Assembly: GCA_943736015.1 (NCBI GenBank) | Contig: OX031059.1 | Location: 18,166,001-18,230,000 of the forward strand | Length of the DNA: 64,000 nt | Reading direction: 5' to 3' | From: Tridacna crocea | Taxonomy: Eukaryota; Mollusca; Bivalvia; Cardiida; Cardiidae | Part shown: piece after piece, positions 1-11,243 of the stretch | How positions within the stretch are numbered: the first letter of the stretch is position 1 | How the letters are laid out: each line of letters begins with the position of its first letter | The notes under the pieces: model-generated | What the model saw: the letters and a program-made list of their open reading frames with translations, nothing else | Told to the model about the DNA's origin: nothing | Database searches by the model: none | Program-made: the position numbers and the translations under genes

Positions 1-18
1 ACATATCTTTTCCACTAG

Positions 19-279
19 CCAACTGAAAATGATCAAACTAATGTGCCAGCAACTGAAGGTGAAGAAATGCCATTAATTGATGAGGAAGAAGATGAGAAGA
101 CAAAACGATCAAGTTCAAGTAGTGATAAAAGAAGTTCAAAGAGATGTAGTTCTAGTAGTGATGGGAAAAAGTCGAAAAAATCTAGATCATCTAGTAGCAG
201 TTCCAGTGAAAATGGATCAGATTTAGATGAGAAAATCTCAGAGTATGATGAAAATAAAGAAAAAATTACAGAAATGTAA
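19..279 (+). CDS. C-terminal exon of an unidentified gene with a Ser-rich acidic tail
   Basis: An acceptor (CCACTAG, ending at 18) opens a frame of 86 codons that ends in TAA at 277-279. The exon reads an acidic stretch (DEEEDE near the middle), then alternating serine runs and Lys/Arg pairs (SSSSS, SKKSR), and a final acidic segment. This is an intrinsically disordered tail with many possible casein-kinase-type sites. No conserved domain is visible, so I cannot name the protein; the body of the gene lies left of the window. The 3' untranslated region runs into a hairpin MITE 39 nt after the stop. The first AATAAA I see is at 595-600, after that MITE. A chance open frame is possible, but the clean acceptor and biased composition argue for a real last exon. 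Confidence 0.6.
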   Translation, partial: PTENDQTNVPATEGEEMPLIDEEEDEKTKRSSSSSDKRSSKRCSSSSDGKKSKKSRSSSSSSSENGSDLDEKISEYDENKEKITEM

Positions 280-317
280 ACAGAACTTGTAAATGCTGTT
301 ATACATTTGGAAAATCT

Positions 318-546
318 TTAACCCTTTACCACACAATGCTGACTTTTAACGCCCCTGACAGAGACGGCTTTTGAAAACATTGTGGGATAAGGAGAAAATG
401 CTGGTTACCAGCATTTTCTCCTTTTCCCACAATGTTTTCTACCCTATCAAAGAAAAATCATTTCATTTAGGCCACATTGAAACCATCATCTACAAATGCT
501 TTCAGTTTGGACCGGTCTAAAATTTTGTCATGTGGTAAAGGGTTAA
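318..546 (+). mobile_element. TTAA hairpin MITE (family A), reference description
   Basis: This copy shows the plan of the dominant family. It has TTAA at both ends, and termini CCCTTTACCACACAATG and its near-complement ending GTGGTAAAGGG. A left arm of about 45 bp is followed by a central odd palindrome of about 65 bp (AAAACATTGTGGG, then AGAAAATGCTGG, mirrored around one central base). A right arm of about 100 bp contains CTGCAAATGC and AAAATTTTGTC. No protein is encoded; the open frames across it are the hairpin read in various frames. TTAA target duplication plus CCC termini is the signature of piggyBac-type transposition, so this is probably a piggyBac-derived MITE (inference). In later entries, plus strand means the left arm lies at the low coordinate. 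This copy lies in the 3' untranslated region of the gene ending at 279. Confidence 0.85.
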
Positions 547-834
547 ATAGCATGTCTATCCACAAAGTTCTTGGACATTGCTAAAAAGTTAGTAAATAAA
601 CAAGTTATCCGTAGTTTTAGAAACTTATATCATCATAAAGATCAAACTTTTCTCAATCGACATGTGAAAAATCATGCAGCTACTATAAATAGTCTTTCAT
701 TTGTCCAAGTCTGCACATACCAATAAGAACAAACCTAGGGCAGATGTTGATGTCGTCATGTATAACAGCATTTAGAAGTGTCAGTTACATTTGGATTCAC
801 GGTAAGTGCCAGACACAGTGGCAATACAATGTCA
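547..834. other. Intergenic, no gene seen
   Basis: This AT-rich DNA follows the first MITE. AATAAA at 595-600 is the best poly(A) signal candidate for the gene ending at 279. Nothing else is recognised. Confidence 0.4.
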
Positions 835-1025
835 GAAAATGATGTCGCCAAAATTGAAAGCATTTGCAGATAACAACTCAAATAATGTTTAACTGATGGT
901 TTCTGTCCTTGATTGGGTAGGAAACATTGTGGGAAATTGAGAAAACGCTGGTTATCAGCATTGTATCCTTTTCCCATTTTTTCAAAAGCTTTTTGTTTCA
1001 GGTTAGTTGAAATTTGGGGTTGTAT
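835..1025 (-). mobile_element. Family A MITE, decayed
   Basis: The arm TTGAAAGCATTTGCAGAT and the hairpin core are recognisable, but both termini have drifted. Confidence 0.55.
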
Positions 1026-1316
1026 GGCGAAAGAATTGTGGTTTTGACAATCAATACAAGAATGTTTTCAGCCAGCTGTTACAAACTTGTTTCAGATGGT
1101 AATGTACAAAAAGTAGGGAAAAGTAGAAATCTCATTGCCATGCCATTTGTAAATAATCACCCTGTGTCCACCCCTACTTATTGTCGTCAAATTTTTATGT
1201 AATTTTAATCATTTTCTTGATAGTGCCAATTTTTAAATAGAATTTCTTTCATCTGTGTTAGAAATTTTTTGTACTTTTATTGTTGTATTGAATCAATTAA
1301 TTGATTGATGTATTGA

Positions 1317-1449
1317 TTAACTCTCTACCACATAATCCAGACTTTTAAGGAACCTGAGAAAGAAGTTTACAGAAAACATTGTGGGAAAAAGGAGAAAATG
1401 CTTTTTTTCTGAGGGTCGTTAAAAGTTAGGATTGTATGATAAAGAGTTA
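1317..1449. mobile_element. Family A MITE, short left-left palindrome
   Basis: Both ends carry the left-arm terminus (CTCTACCACATAATCC and its mirror before GAGTTAA). The right arm and half the hairpin are missing, which makes a symmetrical 133-bp derivative. Confidence 0.6.
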
Positions 1450-1629
1450 AGCCCCCATTTAACAAGGCATGTATTCTTATGTATTACTAACTGCAGACAG
1501 GTGTTGGTTTATTGGTCACCTCCTTTCAAACACTCTCTAGCACAGGGAAAAAAATTGTATGGAATACCGTATTTTCTTATTTGTGTTAATGCATTTAAGA
1601 ATTCTATGATTTATATATCATATTGTCTA

Positions 1630-1800
1630 AACTCTTTACCAGACAAAATTTTTATTCTCGTCACATTAAGATTATTTTCAGACCACACATTAATTGCGGC
1701 TTGAATGATGAAATGGATAAAAAACATTGTGTGAGAAGGAGAAAATGCTGGTTACTAGCATTTTCTTCTATTCCACTGTATTTTCAAAAGTTGTCTAATC
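1630..1800 (-). mobile_element. Family A MITE, decayed
   Basis: The terminus CTCTTTACCAGACAAAATT and an imperfect hairpin near 1730-1790 remain; the rest is diverged. Confidence 0.45.
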
Positions 1801-1979
1801 GGGTAAATAAGATAAAAAAGGCACTGATCTTAGGTTTAAATACATGTATGTAAATAATACCTTGATCAACAATGTCATCTGTAAATAAATGTCAACTAAA
1901 TCAGTTTAAACACTTTAAAATGATATTGCTGTAGTAAGATTATAATTTTAAAGCTATTTGACTTATAATAAGTATGTTG

Positions 1980-2160
1980 CTTAACCAAATGACAAAGCTT
2001 TAAACCTGTCCAAATCGAAAGTACTAGCACACAACTAATGAAGTGCGAGTCAAAGACTGAAATTTCTCTATGGAAGTAAAGAAAACATTGTGGAAAAAGG
2101 AGAAAATGCTGGTTACCAGCATTTTCTCCTTTTTCCACACTGTTTTCATGTCTTAGCTGC
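1980..2160 (-). mobile_element. Family A MITE, partial
   Basis: A right-arm remnant is followed by a well-kept hairpin at 2080-2145. The left terminus is lost. Confidence 0.55.
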
Positions 2161-2196
2161 TACAGTTATTGAAACTTGAAACTGTTTGGCAAAGGA

Positions 2197-2425
2197 TTAA
2201 CCCTTTACCAAATGACAAAATTTTAGACTGGTCCAAATTAAAAGCAATTGCAGACAACAAAATTAACGTAATTCAAAAGCTGAAATTTGTTTCCAGCAGG
2301 GTAGAAAATATTGTGGGAAAAGGAGAAAATGCTGGTTACCAGCATTTTCTCCTTTTCCCACAATGTTTTCAAAAGGCTTCTACCTCAGGGTCGTAAAAAC
2401 CAGGGATTGTTTGGTAAAGGGTTAA
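2197..2425 (-). mobile_element. Family A MITE, full length
   Basis: Intact TTAA ends and a perfect-looking core around 2335. Confidence 0.85.
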
Positions 2426-2752
2426 TATAGGTTTTTTCTGTGAGGACATAGGAATGAGGCTCTGGGGTTTTGTTATGGCAACATAATTTTGAAATTAATG
2501 TTAGGCGCTTAGAAATAACCTCCCAAGGTCAGGAGTTAACATTACAATCACTAATATAATAAGCAAACAATTTACCATGTGGCTACAAAGGCTAGTTCTA
2601 TAGCAAGGAGGAACAAGTGCCAGTTTATACTTCATCATTCTGGCTACGCAAAACATCACTTTTGATGTTTCTTATCATTTATTTGTAATGAGGGCTATAT
2701 AATAACAAAAGTTGAAACAAGGAAGTGTTGCATGAATAGATTGACTTACAGT

Positions 2753-3245
2753 TGAGCCATGCTCTGGCAAAAGGGGGCTTAATGCATCTCTGTCGTGCAT
2801 TACACCAAGCAATTCATCATAAAAGTATGGATCTGTAAAATCCATTCTGTCTAACAACTGAATGAATCTAGAGGAAGAATGGTCCATTTACATGCAGAAA
2901 ATTTACTAATAGAAAAGTGGTTTCAACCCATGACAGCCAGCACAGACTGTGCAGACTGATGTTGGTTAATAGTTTTTGCAGATGCTTTGAGCCTGCCTTT
3001 TAACCCTTTACCAAACAATCCCTGGTTTTTAAGACCCTGAGTTAGAAGGCTTTTGAAAACATTATGGGAAAAGGAGAAAATGCTGGTAACCAGCATTTTC
3101 TCCTTTTTCCGCAATTTTTTCTTCCTTGCTGGAAACAAATTTCAAATTTTGAGTTGTGTTTATTGTGTCATCTGCTGGTTTATAATTTCAATTTGGACAA
3201 GTCTAAAATTTTGTCGTTTGGCAAAGAGTTAAAAAGCATGGCTCA
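2753..3245 (+). mobile_element. Family B element split by a family A MITE
   Basis: Family B begins GAGCCATGCTCTG and ends in the mirror AGCATGGCTCA. It contains GGGGGCTTAATGCATCTCT, ATCCATAAAATCC-like and CTGCACAGACTGTGCAG-like segments. Here the body runs 2753-2999 and its last bases (AAAGCATGGCTCA) resume at 3233, after the MITE at 3000-3232. Inverted ends and lack of coding suggest a non-autonomous DNA transposon. The open frame through 2675-2887 is only this repeat. Confidence 0.6.
3000..3232 (+). mobile_element. Family A MITE inside a family B element
   Basis: Full length with TTAA ends; it sits within the terminal repeat of the surrounding family B copy and is therefore younger than it. 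Confidence 0.85.
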
Positions 3246-4108
3246 AGTTCATCCTAGGTGACCCAGTTTGGATTCATTCTGTAATTGTGTCAGGGTTATT
3301 TCTGCTGGCATTTCCTTGTTCTCATGAATTATTCATGAAGCATTTTGATTGAAAATCTCAGTTTTTCTTTTAGAGAATTTAAACTATTTTTATCACAAAT
3401 ATGCCATCATTTCTATTTTTTCACTTGTCGATATCCACTCACATCACATGTCGCAAATCATGCTTAGAAATAGTTTAAATATGGCAGCACCCATCAACAT
3501 CACAAATGAGAAGTGTTTAAAAGAGATTTTTGGCGTACCACCAAAAGATTGTCAGTTAGAATTGTACACAAAAATTGTTAGTGTTGTTCCTGTATTGCAA
3601 AATGGCATATCTCACAGGAGACAAGCACGGTTACAACTGCCATATTTGTTGACAACCATTTGTTCTTTCCAGGGTTATTTTTAGTGACAGAAGAAATAAA
3701 ATTATCCTCCCTACTAGAGAGTATCATTATGTTATCGATCTTTCAATTGGCTATAAGGGCACTTCTTGACCATAGTGAATAGTTAGTACAAAATTATTGT
3801 AAGTGCCAATTAATTAATAGGTACTTACAATAGTTTTGCACTAACCCCTTAATATGGATATCCATAAGAAACTATGATTTGCTGGTCAATTTTCACAGGG
3901 GTGAGGCATGGAGAGTAATGCAATGCTTCAAACATTGGTTCTGAGGATGAGCTCAGCTATGATTACAGAAGGTAGACTCTTATGGTAACATGTATGTTAC
4001 AGGGCTATGTTGATCACAGAAGCTGGGCATTTATCTTAACATGTATGTCATAGTTATATTATGGAAATCAGTTTCCATTTTGTATATTATCATTTCATCA
4101 TTTATCAA
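3246..4108. other. Intergenic, no recognised gene
   Basis: An open frame at 3349-3684 has no recognisable domain and no flanking splice sites that I trust. A short inverted repeat lies at 3785-3845 (ACAAAATTATTGTAAGTGCC and its approximate mirror). Confidence 0.35.
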
Positions 4109-4325
4109 CCTTTCTTTACCAAACAATAAAATTTTAGACTTGTTCAAATTGAAAGCCTTAATGGACTACAAATGTGGCTGAAATGATGATATTTGTTTGT
4201 GAAAGTTTAGAAAGCCTAGTGGAAAAAGAAGTAATTGCTTGTCAGCAGCATTTTCTTCTTTTTCCACAAGTTTTCAAAAGGCTAATTCCTCAGGGTTGAT
4301 ACTTGGAATTATGTGACAAAGTAAT
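4109..4325 (-). mobile_element. Family A MITE, diverged
   Basis: TTTACCAAACAATAAAATTTTAG-type terminus; the core is weakened near 4210-4275. Confidence 0.6.
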
Positions 4326-4535
4326 TCTTTCCAAAAAATCCAGACTTTTAAAGACCACGGGAAAAAAAGACTTTTGAAAACTTTGATGGAGAAGGAGAAA
4401 AAACTAGTAATCAGCTTTTCCTCCTATTACAGCAATGTTTCCTATTCTAATCTAACCATATAAGAAGTATTTGTTGTGTTAAACCACTTTCAATTTTCAA
4501 CCACATTCTAAAATTTGGTGTCTGGTAAAAGGTTA
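4322..4535 (+). mobile_element. Family A MITE, diverged
   Basis: It abuts the preceding copy head to head. The hairpin is imperfect and the right end GGTAAAAGGTTAA is kept. Confidence 0.6.
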
Positions 4536-4690
4536 AATACTTCTTCCAAACCTTTATCATCTTGTAGATAATTTTTCATATCAGGGTGGTAGAAGTGCAG
4601 CTTCTAATCTCGGCTTCCCTATGTCCCTTGTACCAGTCAGGGGTTGCTCTAGGATAAGCCTACAGTAACACGCTGCATAGTTTCATGGGT

Positions 4691-4918
4691 TTAACTCTTT
4701 ACCACACGAGAAAATTTTAGACTGGTCCAAATTGAAAGCATTTGCAGACGACAAAATAAAGGTGACTAAGAAATAGGAATCTATTCTGGGAAGGATAGAA
4801 AACACTATGGGAAAAGAAGAAAATGCTGGTTACCAGTTTTTTTCCTTTTCCCATAGTGTTTTCTAAAGGCTTCTTTCTCAGGGGCGTCAAAAATAGGGAT
4901 TGTGTGGTAATGGGTTAA
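4691..4918 (-). mobile_element. Family A MITE, first of a touching pair
   Basis: Full length. Its right-hand TTAA (4915-4918) is also the left-hand TTAA of the next copy. Confidence 0.85.
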
Positions 4919-5143
4919 CCCATTACCACACAATCCCTACTTTTGACGCCCCTGAGAACGAAGCCTTAAGAAAACATTGTGGGAAAAGGAGAAAATGCTG
5001 GTTACCAGCATTTTCTCCTTTTCTCACAATGTTTTCTACTCTTTACAAAACAAATTTCAAATTTTCGGTCACTTTTATATCCTTGTCTGCAATTGCTTTC
5101 GATTTGGACAATCCTAAAATATTGTCGTTTGGTAACGAGTTAA
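4915..5143 (+). mobile_element. Family A MITE, second of a touching pair
   Basis: Full length, in opposite orientation to its neighbour; the two left arms face each other across one shared TTAA. Confidence 0.85.
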
Positions 5144-5249
5144 ATCTTTTCCACAACACAAAATATTATCTGCTCTTCTCAAAATCTGATTTCAAAAGCT
5201 TTCTTTCTAAGAGTATTTTGAATTCAGGATGGTGTAGTAATGGGTTAAA
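5144..5249 (-). mobile_element. Family A MITE fragment
   Basis: A left-arm end (GTGTAGTAATGGGTTAA) remains after a diverged stretch. It directly follows the touching pair. Confidence 0.4.
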
Positions 5250-5436
5250 AAGATTGATTTTTTACATTGATTCATTCTTCATACCCACTCACTGTCCCTA
5301 TGGGTATGGAACAGCAGAGAAGCATAACTAGTGAGGTTTTCACAGACTAAACAATGCTCACACTCAAAGGAAATTTAAAGAAAATATTGTAGGAATGAAA
5401 GAATATCAAAAATCCGCACATGTAATTTGCCACTGC

Positions 5437-5685
5437 AATGCAGAGAAATGACCCTCCCCTACAAAATGACCTGGGTCATTATTCTATATAGAGAAATGAC
5501 CCCAGGTCATTATTCTATGTACAGAAATGGCCCTCTTCTACGCAGAGAAATGACCCTCATTATTCTACCTAAAGAAATGACCCTCTGGGGTAATTTCTCT
5601 ACATAGAATAATGACTCGGGTTATTCCTCTACGTAGAGAAATGACCCATGGGTCATTTTGTAGGGGAGGGTCATTTCTCTGCATT
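5437..5685. mobile_element. Palindromic MITE (family F)
   Basis: Ends are a long inverted repeat: AATGCAGAGAAATGACCCTC on the left and its mirror on the right. The interior is made of repeated GAGAAATGACC / GGTCATTATTCTA modules in both directions. It is non-coding. A fragment of the same family is at 32827-32868. Confidence 0.75.
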
Positions 5686-5785
5686 ACACCCGAACAAACT
5701 AAGATTTCCCTGAAACAATCATCAGGATGGGTTAATATTGATTGTAAGAACTTTCTTATATAAACAATGTAAAATAATAATGTTT

Positions 5786-6014
5786 ATCTCTCTACCAAAA
5801 ACAAAATTTTAGACCAGTCAGTATTGAAAGCAATAATTGCTGACAAAACTATAACTGTAACTCAAATTTGAAAGTTATTCTGACAAGAGTAGAAAACACT
5901 GTAAGAAAAGGAGAAAATGCTGGTTACCAGCATTTTCTCCTTTTCGTACAGTGTTTTCAAAAGCAAAATATTTCAGGGTTGTTAAAAAATCAGAATTTTG
6001 TGGTATAGGGTTAA
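5786..6014 (-). mobile_element. Family A MITE
   Basis: Right-hand TTAA 6011-6014; the core has GTACAGTG in place of the usual CCCACAATG on one arm. Confidence 0.75.
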
Positions 6015-6402
6015 ACTTAGGTCTTTAGCCAATATTTTCATTAGTATTTAATGGACAGTATTAATCTTTGTATTCCAGTCATGATATTCTATTAGACATT
6101 TATGTGAGAATTACTGTATAAGTGGAAATATTTGCAATGTAGAAATTTTTGAGATTTTGTGAATTTGAAAAATTCACAAACTTTCCTATTCATATATTTT
6201 GTCGCAAGTATACCAACTAATAACGAGGTTTGTGAATTCACAAATATTTCTGTACGCAAAATGCCCTTAATGGGTAATTCGCAAATTTTTCGACAAGCAT
6301 TTGCGAGAATTACTGTATAAGTGTAAATTTTTGCCATGTTGAAATTTTTGCAATTATGCGATTTTGAAAAAATGGCAGAATTTTGTGTTTGCAAATTTTA
6401 CT

Positions 6403-6631
6403 TTAACCCTTTACCCCATAAGGCATTTCTATGGTATCTCTAGTTGATCCTAAATAACAGCAAGGATGAAACTGTTTCTTATGTGTATATGACACCTTTT
6501 GATAGCATAGAAAACATTGTGGCAAAAGGTGAAATTGCTCGTCACGAGCAATTTCACCTTTTGCCACAATGTTTTCCAAAGGCTCCTACAAACAATGCGT
6601 TAAAACAAGTATCTATGGAGTAAAGGGTTAA
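6403..6631 (+). mobile_element. Family A MITE, second subfamily
   Basis: Same TTAA/CCCTTTACC ends and length, but a different core, GCTCGTCACGAGC, inside GGCAAAAGGTGAAATT, and different arms. It is the uninterrupted reference for the split copy at 9744-11217. Confidence 0.8.
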
Positions 6632-6847
6632 GTATACCAATAATTAATGGATGCCTTAAATTCACAAACAATTCTGTACTCGAAATGTCCATAATTGGTA
6701 ATTTTCAAAATTTTTGACACACATTGATATCGGAGTAATACAATATACCCATGTATACAGTAAATGCCCACAAGTTTAATTGTATAATTAATGCACAAAA
6801 AAAAAACATTTTTTCTCCTTGTCTTGTTTATTGACCATGATACGCAT

Positions 6848-7180
6848 CTGAGTCACACTCTAGCAAAAGAGGGTTTTACCCTTTACCACACAATCCACAG
6901 TTTTACAAACCCGAGTAGGAAGACCTTTCGGAATTTATTGTCGGAAAAGAAGTAAATGCTGGTTACCGGTATTCCCTGTCGAAAATGAATTCTAATTCTT
7001 TATTCACATTTGTCATCTGCAAATGCTTTCCATTTGAACTGGTCCTAAATTTCGTCGTGTGGTTCCATTTAATGCATATCTGGGTGATGCATTATACTAA
7101 GCAAGTCATCATATGATTATAGATCCATGAAACCCTTTTTGTCCGACAAGTAAATGAATCATGAAGTAGACTGGTCCCAT
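6848..7180 (+). mobile_element. Family B element split by a family A MITE
   Basis: A family B left end (GAGTCACACTCTAGC) runs into a decayed MITE at 6876-7065. Family B resumes at about 7066 (TTTAATGCATATCTGG, ATCCATGAAACCC). Confidence 0.5.
6876..7065 (+). mobile_element. Family A MITE, decayed, inside family B
   Basis: Left terminus CCCTTTACCACACAATCC and right end CGTCGTGTGG remain; the hairpin is damaged. Confidence 0.6.
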
Positions 7181-8141
7181 GAAACTGATGACTGATGAAA
7201 CTTTTGACCATGGTCATCCTTTTTGGACTGCACAGGCTGACGTGGGTAGATACTTGTTATACTGGAATCGGCCTGTGTGTCCGTCCGTCCATGTACAAAA
7301 TTCTAGTAATTGCCTGTTTCTGTCAAAGAGCTGGCAGGGATATCGAGTCACATTCAGTGACAGCTCTAGTTTCACATGCAATTAACAAATGACAGGAACT
7401 GGATGCTTTGGCACATCTTCGCAATAATCGGGAACCGTTCTTGGTGTTTCTTAAACCCATCTGGAAACATTCTTAGTGTGTTGGGGCCAATTTGGGATCA
7501 AAAAAGCTTCGGGATTCAAATTTTAAAAGTTTTAAAATTTGGACGCTGATCGTTGAGTTTGGGGAAGCGTCTGGACCATCGGCATACCTTCGGGGAACCT
7601 TCAGCGATCATTCCGGACGTTCTGAAACATATCGCGCATAATCTGGCAGCATTTGGCGAGGTTTCTTATTCACTGTGTCACCCCGAGCAGTTCAGGAAAG
7701 ATAACTCGCCTATATATACCTTGGCACTTACATCGCCAACATGTCGGCATTGATTCTTAAACGCTGCTGTATGTTCTGCAAGTGAATTACAGCCATTCTG
7801 CGTGATCGGGAAACATTCAGTCAACAATCCTGGACCTATCGGCATTTTTCTGTACTGGATCCGCATACTTCGATAAGATTTCGGCAACCTTTCGCATATT
7901 GTTCCGCGTATCACTGCCGAACGAGCCCCGTCTGCCAAGCCCCGCCCATTTTCATCCCAAAAGCTCCCAAAATTAGCCATTTTTCATCTGCAATCGGGGT
8001 TGTAGTGGAGGGCAGGCGTTATGGAAAAGAGAAGGCATAGGCTATAGACTGCAATAGGTTAAGTTCACATTGCCAAGAATTGTATCTTATTTATAAAATT
8101 ATAAACTGATTTTTGATGAGATGTTCTAGCCTAAACAACCT
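7181..8141. other. No gene recognised; possible old repeat at 7215-7400
   Basis: 7215-7400 resembles the GACA-tailed family E. 7400-8050 is less AT-rich and contains open frames on both strands without any domain I know. Confidence 0.3.
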
Positions 8142-8241
8142 TTGACTCTTTATCACCAGACATGGTTTTATCGACATTTCCATATTGAAAGTATTGAGCT
8201 TGGTTGTGCAGTTGTTAGCACATAGGACTTGAGAACACCTT

Positions 8242-8476
8242 GGCCCCTTTTCACCAAGGTAGTTATGAACAATGTTTTCGTAAGTTTTACGTAACTATAG
8301 TATAGTAGCATTAATCTGCCACGAGACACATGAAAACTATCATGATAGTTTTCACGTGTCTCGTGTCATGATAATTTTCATGTGTCTCGTGGCAGATTAA
8401 TGCCACTATACTACATGTATAGTTCCGTAATACTTATGAAAATTATGTTCGTAACTACCTTAGTGAAACGGGGCCC
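8242..8476. mobile_element. Long palindromic MITE (family J)
   Basis: Termini are GGCCCCTTTTCACCAAGGTA and its near-mirror ending GGGGCC. The arms contain GTAGTTATGAAC and CATTAATCTGCCACGAGACA with their inverted copies. The centre has direct and inverted CACGTGTCTCGTG modules. It is non-coding. Confidence 0.75.
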
Positions 8477-8944
8477 TGGTGGCCATTCCCCAACTCTGTC
8501 AATATCTACTTGAGGTTGAATTATTAGTCATTACACCAGGCTTTGTTCCTTTTTCACCACTGATCACTGCGGGAAAGCTAAATGGCTTGGGAAGAATATT
8601 GTATGAGGTATTTTCTCAAAAAATTCATTATTCCAGGACCTTTCTCCTCAGAAGAATAAAATTCTAGGTCCATTTCCTCATAGAGAAAGTCATTATTTTA
8701 TGGTTTTTTCTCCACGAGAAGCTTTTTATTTTGGAGGCAATTTTCTAAGAGAAATCTTACGATTCCACGACCCTTTTTCACAAAGTGGCTCATAATTTCT
8801 GGACCTTTTTCTCCGAGAAGCTCATGATTTCAGGTTCATTTTTTCTCAAAGCTCATGATCCACGTTAAATTTTTTACCTGTCAGAAGCTCATGTTTCATT
8901 CAGGATTTCACACTGAAACCACCTGTGTATTCAATTGACAATTA

Positions 8945-9172
8945 TTAACCCTCTACCACACAATGATGAATTTACACGACCCTGAGGAAGAAGCCTTTTG
9001 AAAACATTGTCCGAAAAGGACAAAATGCTGGTAACCAGCATTTTTTCCTTTTCCCACAATGATTTCTACCCTATCAAAACAAAATTGCACCATTTGAGCC
9101 ACTTTGAAATTGTTGTCTGTTAATGCTTTCAATTTTGATAGATCTAAATTTTGCAGTGTAGTAAAGGGTTAA
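8945..9172 (+). mobile_element. Family A MITE, full length
   Basis: TTAA ends kept. One core arm reads CCGAAAAGGACAAAATG. Confidence 0.8.
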
Positions 9173-9232
9173 GCATCTGTTCATTGTAAACTAGAGTGGT
9201 GTGCTGCATGAAGACAAGGAAGAATATGAGTC

Positions 9233-9456
9233 CATTCTTCAGAATCATGAATTTAACGAACCTAAGGTAGAGGCCATTTGAAAACATTGTGGAAAAGGGA
9301 AAAAATGCTGGTTTCCAGCATTTTCTCCTTTTTGCACGATGTTTTCTACCTTATCAAACTATCAAACATAAATTTTGTCAACTGAGTCTCATTTGCTTTC
9401 TGCATTTGTTTTATATTTGGACAAGTCTACATTTTTTCTCATGTGGTAAAGCATTA
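9233..9456 (+). mobile_element. Family A MITE, left end lost
   Basis: Core at 9275-9350 and right end CATGTGGTAAAGCATTAA are visible. Confidence 0.65.
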
Positions 9457-9743
9457 ATAAAATGTCAAAGGTCTTACTTCCACATCTGAGCGTTACCATA
9501 TCACTCTTTCTATATTCAGGTAAATTACATATTAAATGTATTTTCAACAAAGAACACAAAGAGAACATCATATTTAAACTATGTATTCAAATCTAACAAA
9601 TATATATTAATACTATTATCGTGACAAACAGAACCATACCATTGAATATGGCAACAAAAACAGCACTATATCTGTAAATCTTTTGGCCATATCCAGTGCA
9701 AATTTACCCTGTAGCAGTAATATTGTACTTTTACATTCTTTCA

Positions 9744-11217
9744 TTAACCCTTTACTCCATAGATACTCATTTCTACACATTGCTTGAAGGAGCCTTTGGA
9801 AAACATTGTGCCAAAAGGTGAAATTGCTCGTGACGAGCAATTTCACCTTTTGCCACAATGTTTTCTATGCTATCAAAAGGTGTCATACACACGTAAGAAA
9901 CAGTTTCATTCTTGCTGTTATTAACCCTTTATATACTTTACAAGTTATGTACACTAAACACTGCCTAGTATTCACTGATAGGCAACACAGGCTGGTTGTC
10001 AGGTAGAATACTAGCCTCAAAATGGCTCCCAACAGGCTGCCAAAGCAAACGTGATATTGCTTCAAATTACACTGTTTTGTAAAGCTTTTTGATGATTTGA
10101 CAAAGTAATTAATTTTTAGTACTTACATTCTTTTATTCCTTTTTTAATCCAAAGGTCTTTCCCGTTGAAAAAACACTGATTATATACAAATATTAAGTAC
10201 AAATGTTTTCTGACATGGAGATCAACAGTTGGATTCCATTTTTCACTATAGCCGACACTCTGTAACATATTTGTTTTAAATTATTATTTTTCTCACACAC
10301 TTACAATATTGTTTTTTAAATGTCAAATAATCGTTTTATGCAAGGGGAATTAAGATATCTGCATGAACAATGAAATAACTTTCCCACAAACGCATACGTG
10401 TATTTCTGCCAGATTTTCTAGGTCAGCCTTTTCAGAGTTCTTTCTCGTGGCAAAATTGTTGGTCCCTGGGACATTATATTGCATCGGATGATCTTAAAAG
10501 GATTGCAGAAAAAATGTCATTTATTTTCTTATTCTCTGCTGTTTCGAGTTAAAAAGCTTAGCATTAACGGCCACAAGAAAAGAATTACTTTCGCTTTGAC
10601 TTTGAACAGACGAAGGTTGAACTCGACACGGCCTCGTCCATCTCATTCTCTGACTCATCATTGTCTTATTTCTTATGTCAAAACTGGGCTAAAATTAATA
10701 TCAAAGCAATATTTAGTTCATAAATCATATTATCGACCGATAAAAGATGATATTTGTGCAAAAAAACCCTCGAAATCGATGCAACTCAACTATCATAACT
10801 CGCCATTGTTTTCGAAATCCTTCGAACATATGCCGTGCAATAAAGGTCGGAAAACACCTCGCATTCTTTAGGTTTGTGCTAAAAATAGTATTTTTACATA
10901 CGAATGAAATGAGAAACATTATTTGATTGGATAATGATTTCAGAGTTGTTGCATTTTGGGTAGGTTTGAACCAATCGGCCTCTTTTTAACATCAGGTCTA
11001 GAACTGACCAAAATGCGTCACTGGGATTTCCCAGTGTGGATAACACAACACGACATAGCGTCACTCGGATTTCAAGCCAGGTAAAGTTACAACGCGTTTT
11101 CGCTGCACTGGGATTTCGGGGGTAGTATTTTTCGACGCTTAGAGGCGTCTCTCGTATATAAAGGGTTAAGGGACAATTAGACATACCATAGAAATGCCTT
11201 ATGAGGTAAAGGGTTAA
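9744..11217 (-). mobile_element. Family A MITE (subfamily 2) split by a 1.24-kb insertion
   Basis: 9744-9924 and 11170-11217 together match the reverse complement of the copy at 6403-6631. The break is exactly at a TTAA, which is present on both sides of the inserted element. Confidence 0.8.
9925..11165. mobile_element. Non-autonomous piggyBac-like element, 1.24 kb
   Basis: Perfect 12-bp inverted termini CCCTTTATATAC are flanked by TTAA at 9921-9924 and 11166-11169. The target is the internal TTAA of a family A MITE, so the duplication is confirmed by the uninterrupted copy. The interior (for example 10440-10920) holds open frames of up to 130 codons but nothing resembling a DDD transposase. 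It is therefore presumably mobilised in trans by a piggyBac-type enzyme encoded elsewhere (established for the superfamily; inferred here). Confidence 0.8.
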
Positions 11218-11243
11218 AAACAGCACAAACTAGCATTGTCACT

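Noticed and set aside
2675-2887. Minus-strand 70-codon frame with FTDPYFYDELLGVMHD
   Set aside because: The same DNA recurs at 46873 and other places as family B repeat; it is not a gene.
3349-3684. Plus-strand 111-codon frame as a host exon
   Set aside because: No recognisable domain, no convincing splice sites and no neighbouring exon; left unassigned.
10479-10871. 130-codon plus-strand frame as a transposase
   Set aside because: It lies inside the 1.24-kb TTAA element but shows no acidic triad or cysteine-rich end expected of a piggyBac enzyme.
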